A DNA stretch of 36,034 nucleotides from DASVEE01 sp036399695 (GCA_036399695.1 DASWMP010000020.1:1-36034); one strand, 5' to 3'. Counted from the stretch's first letter, positions 24,757 through 33,049 are shown. The notes: generated by a model not told the origin, from the letters alone. Made by a program: numbers and translations.

Positions 24757-24787
24757 AAACAAAAAGCCCCGAGGTTGCCCTCGGGGC
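24757..24787 (-). terminator. Intrinsic terminator of fadE
   Basis: Read on the minus strand, the stem (24787-24779 with 24774-24766, nine perfect pairs GCCCCGAGG/CCTCGGGGC, 4-nt loop) is followed by TTTTTGTTT. It lies about 75 bases beyond the fadE stop. Confidence 0.9.
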
Positions 24788-24860
24788 CGTGAATGTTCAT
24801 CGTTCCGTGTATCCGGCAGCGACAGACCGGAGTGTCTGTCCTTGCGTCGCAGAGGTCAGC

Positions 24861-27341
24861 TCAGGCGACGTTCTCCGTCATCTCCCGCTCCCCTTCCTCG
24901 TTGTTGCGTCCGTGCGACAGGTACTCCTCCTGCGAGAAGTCATCCACCTGAATGGCCTCGGCGCGCAGCTCGTCCGAACGCAGCAGGTCGGCGTGCTCGG
25001 TGGCGTTGATGACGCCCTTCTCCAGTGCAGCCTGGTACGATCCCGGGCCCTTCGCCTTCGGCAGCGTCTTCGCCTTCACCGCCGCACGGATCTTCCGGTC
25101 CGCCTCCTCGGCGCGCTTGACGGTGCTGAACGTCACCTCGAGCAACCCGAGCTGCTCCGTCGTGTTCTTCGGGATGTAGATCCCTTCCGTGTGACGGCGG
25201 CGCTGCTCCGAGTCCGACAGGATGAGCGAGGCGATTTTGTGCGTGTGCTGATCGTTCGCCTCACCCGCGAAGGCGTTGAGGTTCGACCACATCCGCAGCG
25301 GACCGCTGAAGAACCAGGAGAGACCCGGTACCGGCAGGTTGCGGAAGATGCCGTCGAACGCCTTCTGGATCTCGTACAGCGCGTGATTCATGGCGAAGTG
25401 GACGAACGGGAGGTCTTCCTTGCGCCGTCCTTCCGCCTCGTAACGGCGGAGGACCGCCGTCCCGATGTACATCCAGGAGAGGACGTCCGCGTAACGGCCC
25501 GTCAGCTTCTCTTTCAGCTTGAGGGCGCCGCCGAGCGCGCCCATGGCGATGTCGGCCATGATCGCAAACGTGGCCGAGGCCCACGACAGCTTGCGGTAGT
25601 ACCGCGCCGTCTTGCCGCTGACCGGGCTGCCGGCGAGCAGGCCGCGCGTGAGCGAGAGGCCGATGGCGCGGGACATGTTGCGGACGACGTGGCCGATGTG
25701 GCCCCAGAACGCGGCGTCGAACGCCTTGAGGTCGCGCGCGGCGATCGCTTCCACTTCCTTCAGCGCGTACGGATGCGCGCGCAGCGCACCCTGCCCGAAG
25801 ATGATGAGCGTGCGCGTCAGAATGTTCGCCCCTTCGACCGTGATGCCGATCGGCGTGGCGATGTAGTAGTGCGCGAGCAGGTTGCGCGGGCCGCGGGAGA
25901 TGCCGGCGCCGCCGGCCACGTCCATGGCGTCGTTGATGACCTTGCGGCCGATCTCCGTCGCGTTGTACTTGGCCATGGCCGTGACGACCGCGGGCTTCAT
26001 GCCCTGGTCGATCGCGCCCAGCGTGTACTTGCGCATCGCGTCGAGCAAGTAATTGAAGCCGGCGATGCGCGCGATCGGTTCTTCGATCCCTTCGAACTTC
26101 CCGATCGGCAGGCCGAACTGCTTGCGGATCGAGGCGTAGGCGCTGATGACGCGCGTGCCGAGCTTCGTGCCGCCGACGCTCTGTGCCGGAAGCGACACGC
26201 CGCGGCCGGCCGCGAGCGACTCGGTGAGCATCCGCCACCCCTTGCCGCAACCCTCGATGCCGCCGACGACCGCGTCGATCGGGACCACGACGTCCGTGCC
26301 CTGCGTCGGACAGTTGTAGAACGGCGTGCCCAGCGGATCGTGACGGCGGCCGATGACGACGCCCGGCGTGGACGTCGGCACGAGCGCGCAGGTGATGCCC
26401 AGATCCTCTCCCTTGCCGAGGAGGTTCTCCGGATCGCGCAGCTTGAACGCGAGCCCGAGCAGCGTCGAGATCGCCGCGAGAGTGATGTAGCGCTTGTTCC
26501 AGTTCAGGCGGATGTAGAGCTTGCCGTCCTCGCCCTTGAAGACGGTGCCGCTCGAGGTGATCGAGCCGGCGTCTGAGCCGGCGCCCGGCTCCGTCAGTGC
26601 GAACGCGGGGATCTCGTCGCCGGCCGCGAGACGCGGCAGCAGCTTCTGCTTCTGCTCCGGCGTGCCGTAGTGCATCAGCAGTTCGGCCGGCCCGAGGGAG
26701 TTCGGCACCATCACGGTGATGCAGACCGGGATCGAACGGCTCGCCAGCTTCATGATGACTTCGCTGTGGGCGAGGCCGGAGAAGCCGAGACCGCCGTACT
26801 CCTTCGGAATGATCATCCCGAGGAACTTCTCCCGCCTGATGATCTCCCAGGCGGCGCGAGGCAGCTCGCGGCTCTCCCACACTTCCCAGTCGTCTACGAC
26901 AGCGCAGAGCTCTTCGACCGGGCCGTCGAGGAACGCCTGTTCCTCGGCCGTCATCGACGGATACGACTCGGCCATGAGCTTGCGGAAGTCGGGCTTGCCG
27001 GAGAAGAGCTCGGCTTCGGCCCAGACGGTGCCGGATTCGATGGCCGTCCGTTCCGTTTCCGAAATCGGGGGCATGGCCGGTCCGAGGATCTTCATGACGA
27101 CGCTCGAGACGAGCGCGCGCCTGATTGGAGTGATGAGGAAAATCGCCATCACGGCGGCATAGACGGCGAGCAGCCAGAGCGGTGCGCCGAAGCCGACGAG
27201 GATGGCCGCGCCGAGGAGCGTCCAGACGATCAGCGGAGCGCCGAGGAAACCGATCGCCAGCAGGGCGACGAGCGAACCGACGACCCAGAGCGCCGTCCAT
27301 GATTGAAGGAACGCCCCGTGGAAAGAATTGAAGAATTGCAT
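24861..27341 (-). CDS. fadE: Acyl-CoA dehydrogenase FadE
   Basis: This 826-residue protein matches E. coli FadE (814) in length and layout: two or three N-terminal membrane helices (about 15-75), an acyl-CoA dehydrogenase core (about 115-560) and the FadE-specific C-terminal extension (about 560-800). Signatures include FALTEPGAGSDAGS (flavin-binding middle domain), AGGAGISRGP and TVEGANILTRTLIIFGQGAL, where the Glu is the expected catalytic base. It oxidises fatty acyl-CoA to enoyl-CoA in the first step of beta-oxidation at the inner membrane. The ATG has GGAGG five bases upstream. A FadR-like operator lies in the promoter region (27374-27391). No other beta-oxidation gene is adjacent. Confidence 0.95.
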   Translation of the reverse strand: MQFFNSFHGAFLQSWTALWVVGSLVALLAIGFLGAPLIVWTLLGAAILVGFGAPLWLLAVYAAVMAIFLITPIRRALVSSVVMKILGPAMPPISETERTAIESGTVWAEAELFSGKPDFRKLMAESYPSMTAEEQAFLDGPVEELCAVVDDWEVWESRELPRAAWEIIRREKFLGMIIPKEYGGLGFSGLAHSEVIMKLASRSIPVCITVMVPNSLGPAELLMHYGTPEQKQKLLPRLAAGDEIPAFALTEPGAGSDAGSITSSGTVFKGEDGKLYIRLNWNKRYITLAAISTLLGLAFKLRDPENLLGKGEDLGITCALVPTSTPGVVIGRRHDPLGTPFYNCPTQGTDVVVPIDAVVGGIEGCGKGWRMLTESLAAGRGVSLPAQSVGGTKLGTRVISAYASIRKQFGLPIGKFEGIEEPIARIAGFNYLLDAMRKYTLGAIDQGMKPAVVTAMAKYNATEIGRKVINDAMDVAGGAGISRGPRNLLAHYYIATPIGITVEGANILTRTLIIFGQGALRAHPYALKEVEAIAARDLKAFDAAFWGHIGHVVRNMSRAIGLSLTRGLLAGSPVSGKTARYYRKLSWASATFAIMADIAMGALGGALKLKEKLTGRYADVLSWMYIGTAVLRRYEAEGRRKEDLPFVHFAMNHALYEIQKAFDGIFRNLPVPGLSWFFSGPLRMWSNLNAFAGEANDQHTHKIASLILSDSEQRRRHTEGIYIPKNTTEQLGLLEVTFSTVKRAEEADRKIRAAVKAKTLPKAKGPGSYQAALEKGVINATEHADLLRSDELRAEAIQVDDFSQEEYLSHGRNNEEGEREMTENVA

Positions 27342-27367
27342 CGAGCCTCCGTATTCAGGAGCTCAAA

Positions 27368-27397
27368 CAATACTGAATGGTGATTCATTCAGGAAGA
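27368..27397 (-). promoter_or_regulatory. Possible fadE promoter, TTCCTG-N17-TATTGT
   Basis: On the minus strand TATTGT and TTCCTG are exactly 17 bases apart, and the FadR-like dyad occupies the spacer, the classic position for a repressor. The -35 hexamer is weak. Confidence 0.4.
27374..27391 (-). promoter_or_regulatory. FadR/PsrA-like operator upstream of fadE
   Basis: The 18-bp dyad TGAATGGTGATTCATTCA has half-sites TGAATG and CATTCA. It closely follows the operator of TetR-family FadR regulators of fatty-acid degradation (TGAATGAMTANTCATTCA in Bacillus). It sits 33-50 bases upstream of the fadE ATG. The expected behaviour is repression relieved by long-chain acyl-CoA. No regulator gene lies in the window. 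Confidence 0.7.
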
Positions 27398-27474
27398 GAA
27401 AAGTGATCGAAAGGGATTTTGGACGCTCCGATTGGGACTGGCCGGCAAGTGGGGCGAGGGGGTGGGCACCGGGT

Positions 27475-27576
27475 TGTTGGTTGTTGGTTGTTGGTTTTCG
27501 GCTTTGGGTGGCGATCCGCAGCGTGACCGTCTCTGTTCTTCACCAACAACCAAAAACCAACAACCAAAAACCAACC
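27475..27576. repeat. Heptamer-armed inverted repeat D (TTGGT family)
   Basis: The left arm 27475-27509 is TGTTGGT three times, then TTTCGGC, TTTGGGT. The right arm 27542-27576 is ACCAACA, ACCAAAA, ACCAACA, ACCAAAA, ACCAACC. The loop shares GTGACCGTC with repeat A. It lies between the fadE promoter and the lipoprotein terminator hairpin. Confidence 0.87.
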
Positions 27577-27603
27577 GCAGCCGGGCGCGTTGCGCCCGGC
27601 TGC
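27577..27603 (-). terminator. Hairpin terminator of the DUF5666-like lipoprotein gene
   Basis: A perfect 12-bp stem (GCAGCCGGGCGC/GCGCCCGGCTGC, 3-nt loop) lies directly past the stop at 27610. On the minus strand it is followed by GGTTGGTTTTTGG, the T-rich face of heptamer repeat D. Confidence 0.78.
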
Positions 27604-27609
27604 CCGAAG

Positions 27610-28584
27610 CTAGCGCGAATTCACGTCCCGCACGACCGTGATGCGATTGGCCGTGTAGGTGGAGCCGCTGCGGTCGACCTCGACTTCGATCTGGTCGCCG
27701 CGCTCGAGGTTGGTGATGGGATACGACTGGTTGCCGTAGATGACGTTGGCGTTCGAGCCGTACTGCACCGTCATCGTCGAGGCGTTGGTGTTGAAGCCGG
27801 AGATCCAGCTCGCCTGTTCGAGCTGCAGCGTCCGGTTATAGGTGTCGACGGAGCGAACCGTGCCGCGGATGACCGCGCGGTTGCCGTAGGTGTCGTTCCC
27901 GGTCGTGCCGCCGCTCACGCTGCGGACGACTGAGATCTCGTCGGCGCGCCAGCGGCCGCTGCCGAGGTCCGTGGCGCGGATCTCGACTTCATCGCCCTGC
28001 TCGAGGTCGCGCACGCCGTAGGTCCGGCCGCCGGCCAGGACTGCCGTGCGGGTGTCGTACTCCATGACCGTCGTCGAGTTGTACCCGCGATCGATCTCGA
28101 TCGTGCCGCGGCTGGTGTTGACCGAACGGACCGTGCCGCGGATCGTCTGGTTGTAGCTGCCGTACGAGCCGTTGCCCGTCGAGCCGCTGGCCGTCACGTC
28201 GCGCAGGACCGTTACACGGTCAGCCACGAGCTGCGAGCCCGATTCGTTGACCGCGACCTGCACTTCATCGCCCCGCTCGAGGTCTTCCGGACGGAAAGTC
28301 TGCCCGTTGTACTCGACCGGCGTCTGCGCATCGAAGTAGACGCGCACCGTGCTGCCGTTGCCGCTGCCGCTGTTCGACAGCATCGAGGAGTAGCCGCTGA
28401 CGTTCGTGAGGGTGATGCTGCGGTTGTTGAGGTCGACGTAATCGACCACGCCGCGAAGAGTTCCGTTATTGACCGAAGTATCGTTACCGCCACCGCCCAG
28501 AATGTCTCCCACCGAGCCGCAACCCGCGGCCAGTAGAAGGAGCGTGACGGCGAGACCTGCCAGAGTCATTTGTCTTGTCTTCAT
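27610..28584 (-). CDS. Lipoprotein with three tandem DUF5666-like domains
   Basis: From the ATG at 28584 the protein has 324 residues with lipobox LLLAAGC (lipid Cys about 22) and a Gly/Asn linker. Three homologous units of about 90 residues follow. Each starts with RG(T/V)VRSVD-type strands and ends with the (D/N)LE(R/Q)GD(E/Q)(V/I)-V motif then a VVR(D/S)V strand, the pattern of DUF5666-like small beta-barrel domains. The same domain occurs once in the secreted protein at 23632-24696. It is expected at the periplasmic face of a membrane; ligand unknown. It is divergent from the receiver-EAL gene. Confidence 0.83.
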   Translation of the reverse strand: MKTRQMTLAGLAVTLLLLAAGCGSVGDILGGGGNDTSVNNGTLRGVVDYVDLNNRSITLTNVSGYSSMLSNSGSGNGSTVRVYFDAQTPVEYNGQTFRPEDLERGDEVQVAVNESGSQLVADRVTVLRDVTASGSTGNGSYGSYNQTIRGTVRSVNTSRGTIEIDRGYNSTTVMEYDTRTAVLAGGRTYGVRDLEQGDEVEIRATDLGSGRWRADEISVVRSVSGGTTGNDTYGNRAVIRGTVRSVDTYNRTLQLEQASWISGFNTNASTMTVQYGSNANVIYGNQSYPITNLERGDQIEVEVDRSGSTYTANRITVVRDVNSR

Positions 28585-28671
28585 GAGTTCAGTCTCCCGC
28601 CTGGTTGAAGAGCAGAACCCGTGCCGTGTTATTTGAAGCGTCGCGGAGTGCCTGCGCATGACAGGTATCAG

Positions 28672-28711
28672 GCGTCCAGATACCGGACGCATGGTCTGTT
28701 ATTGAACAGAC
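28672..28711. promoter_or_regulatory. Two adjacent dyads in the divergent intergenic region
   Basis: GCGTCC-N7-GGACGC (28672-28690) and GTCTGTT-N4-AACAGAC (28694-28711) lie between the lipoprotein gene and the receiver-EAL gene. They could be operators serving both directions. No regulator family is recognised. Confidence 0.4.
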
Positions 28712-28813
28712 ACACGAACCCGGCATCCGGCCAAACTACTCACCACGCTAAACTTACCCGCTGTCGACGCCCGGCACGCCCATCGCTCTCAGCCAGGACA
28801 GGAATCACCTCCG

Positions 28814-30010
28814 ATGTCAGAGAACGAGAACGGAACCACCCTGCTGGTTGTCGATGACGAGCAGTCCATCGCCGACGCCATCGCCACGATGCTGCGCGCG
28901 CCCGGCCGCACGGTGATCGTGGCGTACGACGTCGACGCCGCCGAACTGGCGGTCGAGCGCTTCCCCGTCACGCACGTCATCGCCGACATCCAGTTCTCGA
29001 AATCGCTCGGCTTTGAAGGGATCCGCCTGCTCGACCGCATCCGCGCGTTGCGCCCCGGCGCCCGTGTCGTGACACTGACCGGCTACCCATCCTCCATGCT
29101 GCGCAAAGCGGCCAGCGCCCGTGGCGTCGTGGCCTTCGTCGAGAAACCCTGTGACGTCGACCAGCTCCGCCACGCTCTCGGCCTCCCCTGCAATGAAGAA
29201 GACGACGCCGGGACGCTCATCACCATCCCGGCCATCGACGACCTGATCAGCCGCGTGACCCCCTACTTTCAACCGATCGTCAGCGCCGCCACCCACGAAA
29301 CGTTCGGCTTCGAAGCGCTGGCGCGCATCGAAGGCGGCTGGGCCCTCGGCTCGCCCGAGGCGCTCTTCGCCTACGCGCAGCGCCACGGCCGGATCGTCGA
29401 GCTGAATCGCGCCTGCGTGGCCGCCGCTCTCCGTGCCGCCGCGGAACTGCCGCCCGACACCCGCGTCTTCGTCAACGTCGACGCCCCGGCGCTCTGCGCC
29501 AGAGGTTTCGCCGGCCTCTTCGACCGCGCGCCGATCGACCTCTCGCGCGTCGTCATCGAGATCTCCGAGAGCTTCGCCATCACCGACGACGAGTGCGCGT
29601 GCGACGTCGTGGCCACGTTGCGCGGCCGCGGCATGGCCATCGCGTTCGACGACATCGGCGATGCCTACTCACACTTTCCGCTGATCGCCGGCATCCAGCC
29701 GGAGTTCCTGAAGATCAGCCGCCGAATCGGCAGCGATTTCGAGCGCGACCCGAAGACCGGGCGCCTGCTCGCCGGCGTCGTCGCCCTGGCGCACGCCATC
29801 GGCTCGTCCGTGGTTCTCGAAGGGATCGAGACCGCCGCCACCGCCGCTGCCGCACATGAATTAGGGATCGAGCTCGTGCAGGGTTACTGGTACGGCCGCC
29901 CCTCGCAGGCGAAGGAGTGGCGCATCGACGACGCCGTTCCGTCGCGCGAGGTGGCCACCCGCGACACTGCGCGTCACACACCACCCTCACTCGCGCGGAT
30001 CGCCTCGTGA
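28814..30010 (+). CDS. Receiver-EAL response regulator, c-di-GMP phosphodiesterase
   Basis: This 398-residue protein has an N-terminal receiver domain (about 8-125) with acidic pocket Asp14/Asp15, phosphoacceptor Asp58, Thr89 and Lys111. The EAL domain (about 145-365) has its motif as FEALAR (Glu167) and retains Asn221, Glu249, Asp279-Asp280, Lys300, Glu336 and Gln356, the metal- and substrate-binding set of active phosphodiesterases. It should hydrolyse c-di-GMP to pGpG under control of a partner kinase, which is not next to it. A basic tail of about 25 residues has no clear role. Confidence 0.93.
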   Translation: MSENENGTTLLVVDDEQSIADAIATMLRAPGRTVIVAYDVDAAELAVERFPVTHVIADIQFSKSLGFEGIRLLDRIRALRPGARVVTLTGYPSSMLRKAASARGVVAFVEKPCDVDQLRHALGLPCNEEDDAGTLITIPAIDDLISRVTPYFQPIVSAATHETFGFEALARIEGGWALGSPEALFAYAQRHGRIVELNRACVAAALRAAAELPPDTRVFVNVDAPALCARGFAGLFDRAPIDLSRVVIEISESFAITDDECACDVVATLRGRGMAIAFDDIGDAYSHFPLIAGIQPEFLKISRRIGSDFERDPKTGRLLAGVVALAHAIGSSVVLEGIETAATAAAAHELGIELVQGYWYGRPSQAKEWRIDDAVPSREVATRDTARHTPPSLARIAS

Positions 30011-30562
30011 AGCGCACCCACCTACGTTTCCTCTGAAGCACCGCCGCGGCCGCCCCGAGAACCCACCCATCCCGCCAGTTCGACCCGGCCGCGGCGCTTC
30101 GGGGGGGGGGTGCGCCCGAGCACCGCGCTAGCGCAGTCAGTGATCAGTTAGTGGAGGACGGACAATCCTGTCCGTCACGCGAGAAATGGCGCGACCACGC
30201 TGCACGTCCGCACACCTGCACCAGGACGTTCCCGGAATTGAATTCGCGTCGGTGGCTACTTTCTCGCGTCACGGACAAGATTGTCCGTCCTCCCACCACT
30301 ACGTTGCACCGCGGTGGTCCGAGCTTCCTCGAAGCGTCGAGCGAATCTCGGAGTGCGGTTGCACTTTGCCGCGCCCGCTTTTCCGGAAATCGGGAAACCG
30401 CGCCCGACACCGAAAGTTCACCCTCGGCCTGTTCGCCTTCCGCGACGTGCGGTGTCCAACCGGCTGCAGAACAACATCAACGCGTGGGCAATGGCGACTT
30501 GGCATCGAGTCTGAAGCTCATCAGGTCGCCACGACGCACACAAGCGCAGAAGGACGGCTCTG
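30011..30562. other. Gene-free interval of 552 bases
   Basis: It holds a GC-rich inverted repeat (CGCCGCGGCCG/CGGCCGCGGCG, 30042-30096), a run of ten G (30101-30110), the third REPIN-like element, and a lone half GGAGTGCGG site near 30354. The last 150 bases before tonB must contain its promoter, but I see no convincing -35/-10 pair. No credible coding frame is present. Confidence 0.7.
30150..30297. repeat. REPIN-like inverted element, copy 3
   Basis: The left arm begins AGTGGAGGACGGACAATC (30150) and the right arm ends GTCCGTCCTCCC (near 30294), both with the ACGCGAGAA/TTCTCGCGT inner boundary. The spacer is about 75 bases. Confidence 0.85.
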
Positions 30563-31357
30563 ATGTTTGACGATATGTTGATCGAGTCCGCCGGTAAGGA
30601 TCGGAAGAAAGGTGGCTGGATCACCGCTCTGATTTCCGCGGTGCTGCATCTGGGCATCGTCGGCGCCATCGTTGCGGCCGGGTACTACGTGAAGGAGAAC
30701 CCGGAGGTGATCGAGAAACCGATCGCCGCGTTCGTCGTGCAGTCGGCGCCGCCACCGCCGCCTCCTCCCCCGCCGCCTCCTGCCTCCAGCGCCTCGACGC
30801 CCCAGACGCCGAAGAAGCCGAAGACCGAGACGCCGCAGACGCCACGCGACCAGTTCGTCCAGCCGCGCGATGTTCCCCAGAACGTGCCGGAGGTCGATGA
30901 AGCCGCCGTCGATCCGAGTGAGGCCGTCGAAGGAGGAGTGCCGGGCGGCGTGCCCGGAGGAGTCGTCGGTGGCGTCGTGGGCGGCGTCGTCGGCGGCACG
31001 CTCGGCGGCGTCGTCGGCGGAACCCTCGGCGGCACGCTCGGCGGCGAGCTGGGAGGCACCGGCGACAAACCGGTGCGCGTCGGCGGCGACGTCAAGCCTC
31101 CAGCCTCCATCCACCGGGTCGAGCCGATGTACACGGAGCTGGCACGCAAAGCGAAGACTCAGGGCATCGTCATCATCGAGGCGGTCATCGACCGCAATGG
31201 CAACGTCACCGAAGCTCGTATTCTCAAAGGACTTCCCTTCGGGCTCGACAACGAAGCCTTGAGGGCGGTCAGGCAATGGAAGTTCAGGCCCGGAACGCTC
31301 AATGGGCAGCCCGTGCCGGTCTACTACAACCTCACCATCACGTTCCGGCTGCAATAG
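30563..31357 (+). CDS. tonB: TonB-family energy transducer
   Basis: This 264-residue protein has one N-terminal membrane helix (about 19-41), a run of twelve Pro (about 63-73), a Lys/Pro/Thr segment, then an unusual Gly-Val-rich stretch of GG(V/T)(V/L) units (about 122-166). The TonB C-terminal domain (about 180-264) has VEPMYTELARKAKTQGIVII and ALRAVRQWKFRPGTLNG. TonB passes proton-motive energy from ExbB/ExbD to outer-membrane receptors. AAGGA precedes the ATG. The exbB and two exbD genes follow in the same direction within tens of bases, so this is one operon. Confidence 0.93.
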   Translation: MFDDMLIESAGKDRKKGGWITALISAVLHLGIVGAIVAAGYYVKENPEVIEKPIAAFVVQSAPPPPPPPPPPPASSASTPQTPKKPKTETPQTPRDQFVQPRDVPQNVPEVDEAAVDPSEAVEGGVPGGVPGGVVGGVVGGVVGGTLGGVVGGTLGGTLGGELGGTGDKPVRVGGDVKPPASIHRVEPMYTELARKAKTQGIVIIEAVIDRNGNVTEARILKGLPFGLDNEALRAVRQWKFRPGTLNGQPVPVYYNLTITFRLQ

Positions 31358-31384
31358 GCATAACGAAGCGAAGGAGAAGTATTC

Positions 31385-32086
31385 ATGGAAGGGCAAAGTT
31401 TCACAATCGCGGGTATGTGGGAGGCGATGACGTGGGCTGGCAAGAGCGTCGTCATCATCCTGGCGCTGATGTCGATCTGGTCGCTCACCATCGCCATCGA
31501 ACGTTTGTGGCGTTTCCAGAAGGCGAAGAAGGAATCGCTGCAGGTCGCACTGGCCGTCACGCCGCTCCTCAAGCAGCACCGTCTCGACGAAGCCGTCAAC
31601 CTCACCAGGGACAAGAAGTACCGCCACAGCCATCTCGCGCGTGTCCTCAGTGCCGGACTCACCGAGTTCCAGTACGAGACCTCGCAACCTCTGCCACCCG
31701 ATTTCGACCTCGTCGACTCCGGCCGGCGCGCCATCGAGCGTGAAACGCTCATGACGACCGCCGAAATGAAGAAGGGGCTCGGCAACCTGGCCACCATCTC
31801 GACCACCGCGCCGTTCGTCGGTCTGTTCGGCACCGTCATCGGCATCATCAACGCCTTCCGCGGCATGGCCCTGTCGGGGTCCGGCGGTCTCGGCGCCGTG
31901 TCGGCCGGTATCGCCGAGGCGCTGGCGACGACCGCTTTCGGCCTCTTCGTCGCCGTCCCGGCGGTCTGGATGTACAACTACTTCCTCAACAAGGTCGACC
32001 GGTTCCAGGTGGAGATGTCGAACTCCTCCTCCCAGCTCATCGACTACTTCATCAAGAACGAAGCGAAAGCTCGCGCGAAAGCGTAG
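31385..32086 (+). CDS. exbB: ExbB/TolQ-type proton channel subunit
   Basis: This 233-residue membrane protein has three helices. The first is about 15-37, and the second and third lie in the region TTAPFVGLFGTVIGIINAF to FGLFVAVPAVWMYNYF (about 138-215), the signature of MotA/TolQ/ExbB. With ExbD it forms the proton-driven motor that energises TonB. AAGGAG precedes the ATG. The stop at 32086 is nine bases before the next ATG. Confidence 0.93.
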   Translation: MEGQSFTIAGMWEAMTWAGKSVVIILALMSIWSLTIAIERLWRFQKAKKESLQVALAVTPLLKQHRLDEAVNLTRDKKYRHSHLARVLSAGLTEFQYETSQPLPPDFDLVDSGRRAIERETLMTTAEMKKGLGNLATISTTAPFVGLFGTVIGIINAFRGMALSGSGGLGAVSAGIAEALATTAFGLFVAVPAVWMYNYFLNKVDRFQVEMSNSSSQLIDYFIKNEAKARAKA

Positions 32087-32095
32087 GAGGGAACC

Positions 32096-32542
32096 ATGGC
32101 CTTTGGTGCCGGAGGAGGCAGTCCGGACGAAGTGAAGGGAGACATCAACGTCACCCCGCTCGTCGACGTCTGCCTCGTGCTGCTCATCATCTTCATGGTC
32201 GTCACGCCGATGCTGCAGTCAGGCGTCGACGTGCTCCTGCCGCAGGGGAGTCACGCGGAAAAGAAGCCGGGTGAATCGGGCGATCTCATCATCTCGGTCA
32301 AGCAGGACGGCACAGTGTTCGTCGGCCAGGACTGGATTCCGGACAAGAACCTCTCGACATATCTCAAGAGCGAGCACCAGAAAGATCCGAACCGCGCCGT
32401 CATGCTCAAAGCGGACAAGCGCATCAGCTTCGGGCGCATCCGCACCGTCATGAAAGCGGCGAACGACGCGGAGTTCACGTCCGTAGCCATCCTCACGGAG
32501 AACCAGATGGCGGGCAGCGAGATGGCCAAGGGAGGCGAGTAA
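32096..32542 (+). CDS. exbD: ExbD/TolR protein, first copy
   Basis: This 148-residue protein has one membrane helix (about 21-40) starting NVTPLVDVCLVLLIIFMVV, with the essential membrane Asp. The periplasmic domain (about 45-140) has the ExbD/TolR fold (VKQDGTVFVG, then VMLKADKRISFGRIRTVMKA). AGGAGG lies upstream of the ATG. The TAA shares its final A with the ATG of the second exbD (TAATG). Confidence 0.93.
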   Translation: MAFGAGGGSPDEVKGDINVTPLVDVCLVLLIIFMVVTPMLQSGVDVLLPQGSHAEKKPGESGDLIISVKQDGTVFVGQDWIPDKNLSTYLKSEHQKDPNRAVMLKADKRISFGRIRTVMKAANDAEFTSVAILTENQMAGSEMAKGGE

Positions 32543-32964
32543 TGTCGTTCAGCAGTGGCGGCAGCGGCGTCCGCTCCGAGATCAACATCACGCCGCTCGT
32601 GGACGTCGTGCTCGTGCTCCTCATCATCTTCATGGTGGCGACACCGATCATGCAGATGGGACTCGACGTCGAGGTCCCGCCGAAGATGGAGACGCTCGCC
32701 GAGCCCGACCCCAGCGACACCGAACAACTCGTCGTCACGATCAAACGCGACGGCGTCTACCTCAACACCCTCAAGATGGCGAACGTCACCGCCCTCCGCG
32801 ATGCCGTCGCCCGCCAGATGACCTCCCGCCCCACCGAAGAACGGATCGTCTTCATCAACTCCGAAGACCAGCTCGCCTTCGAACAAGCCGTGCAGGCGAT
32901 GGACGCCATCCACGCCGGCGGCGCACGGAAGGTAGGCTTTCTGACGGATCCGCCGAAGCCTTAG
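32542..32964 (+). CDS. exbD: ExbD/TolR protein, second copy
   Basis: This 140-residue paralogue of the preceding gene has membrane helix NITPLVDVVLVLLIIFMVAT with the conserved Asp and a shorter periplasmic domain (TIKRDGVYLN, then IVFINSEDQLAFEQAVQAMD). Two ExbD next to one ExbB are common in Acidobacteriota and Myxococcota and may form a mixed ExbD dimer in the channel. The operon ends here; heptamer repeat E follows. Confidence 0.93.
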   Translation: MSFSSGGSGVRSEINITPLVDVVLVLLIIFMVATPIMQMGLDVEVPPKMETLAEPDPSDTEQLVVTIKRDGVYLNTLKMANVTALRDAVARQMTSRPTEERIVFINSEDQLAFEQAVQAMDAIHAGGARKVGFLTDPPKP

Positions 32965-32986
32965 GGAGGACACCCCGCCCGGCCGT

Positions 32987-33049
32987 TTTTGGTTGTTTGT
33001 TGTTGGTTTTTTGTTCCAACCAACAACCAACAACCGACAACCAAAAACG
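32987..33049. repeat. Heptamer-armed inverted repeat E (TTGGT family)
   Basis: The left arm 32987-33014 is TTTTGGT, TGTTTGT, TGTTGGT, TTTTTGT. The right arm 33019-33049 is ACCAACA, ACCAACA, ACCGACA, ACCAAAA. The loop is only a few bases, and flanking CCCGCCCG/CGGGCGGG lengthens the stem. It lies between the exbD stop and the tRNA-Sec 3' end and could terminate both. Confidence 0.88.

Noticed and set aside
24591..26576. Plus-strand frame opposite fadE
   Set aside because: Shadow of FadE, which has full-length family similarity.
27475..27576. Possible CRISPR array
   Set aside because: Units are 7 bases without unique spacers, and the arms are inverted rather than direct; no cas gene is present.
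30101..30110. Run of ten G as a phase-variable tract
   Set aside because: It lies between genes and not near a clear promoter or inside a frame, so no switching effect can be argued; it could also be a sequencing artefact.
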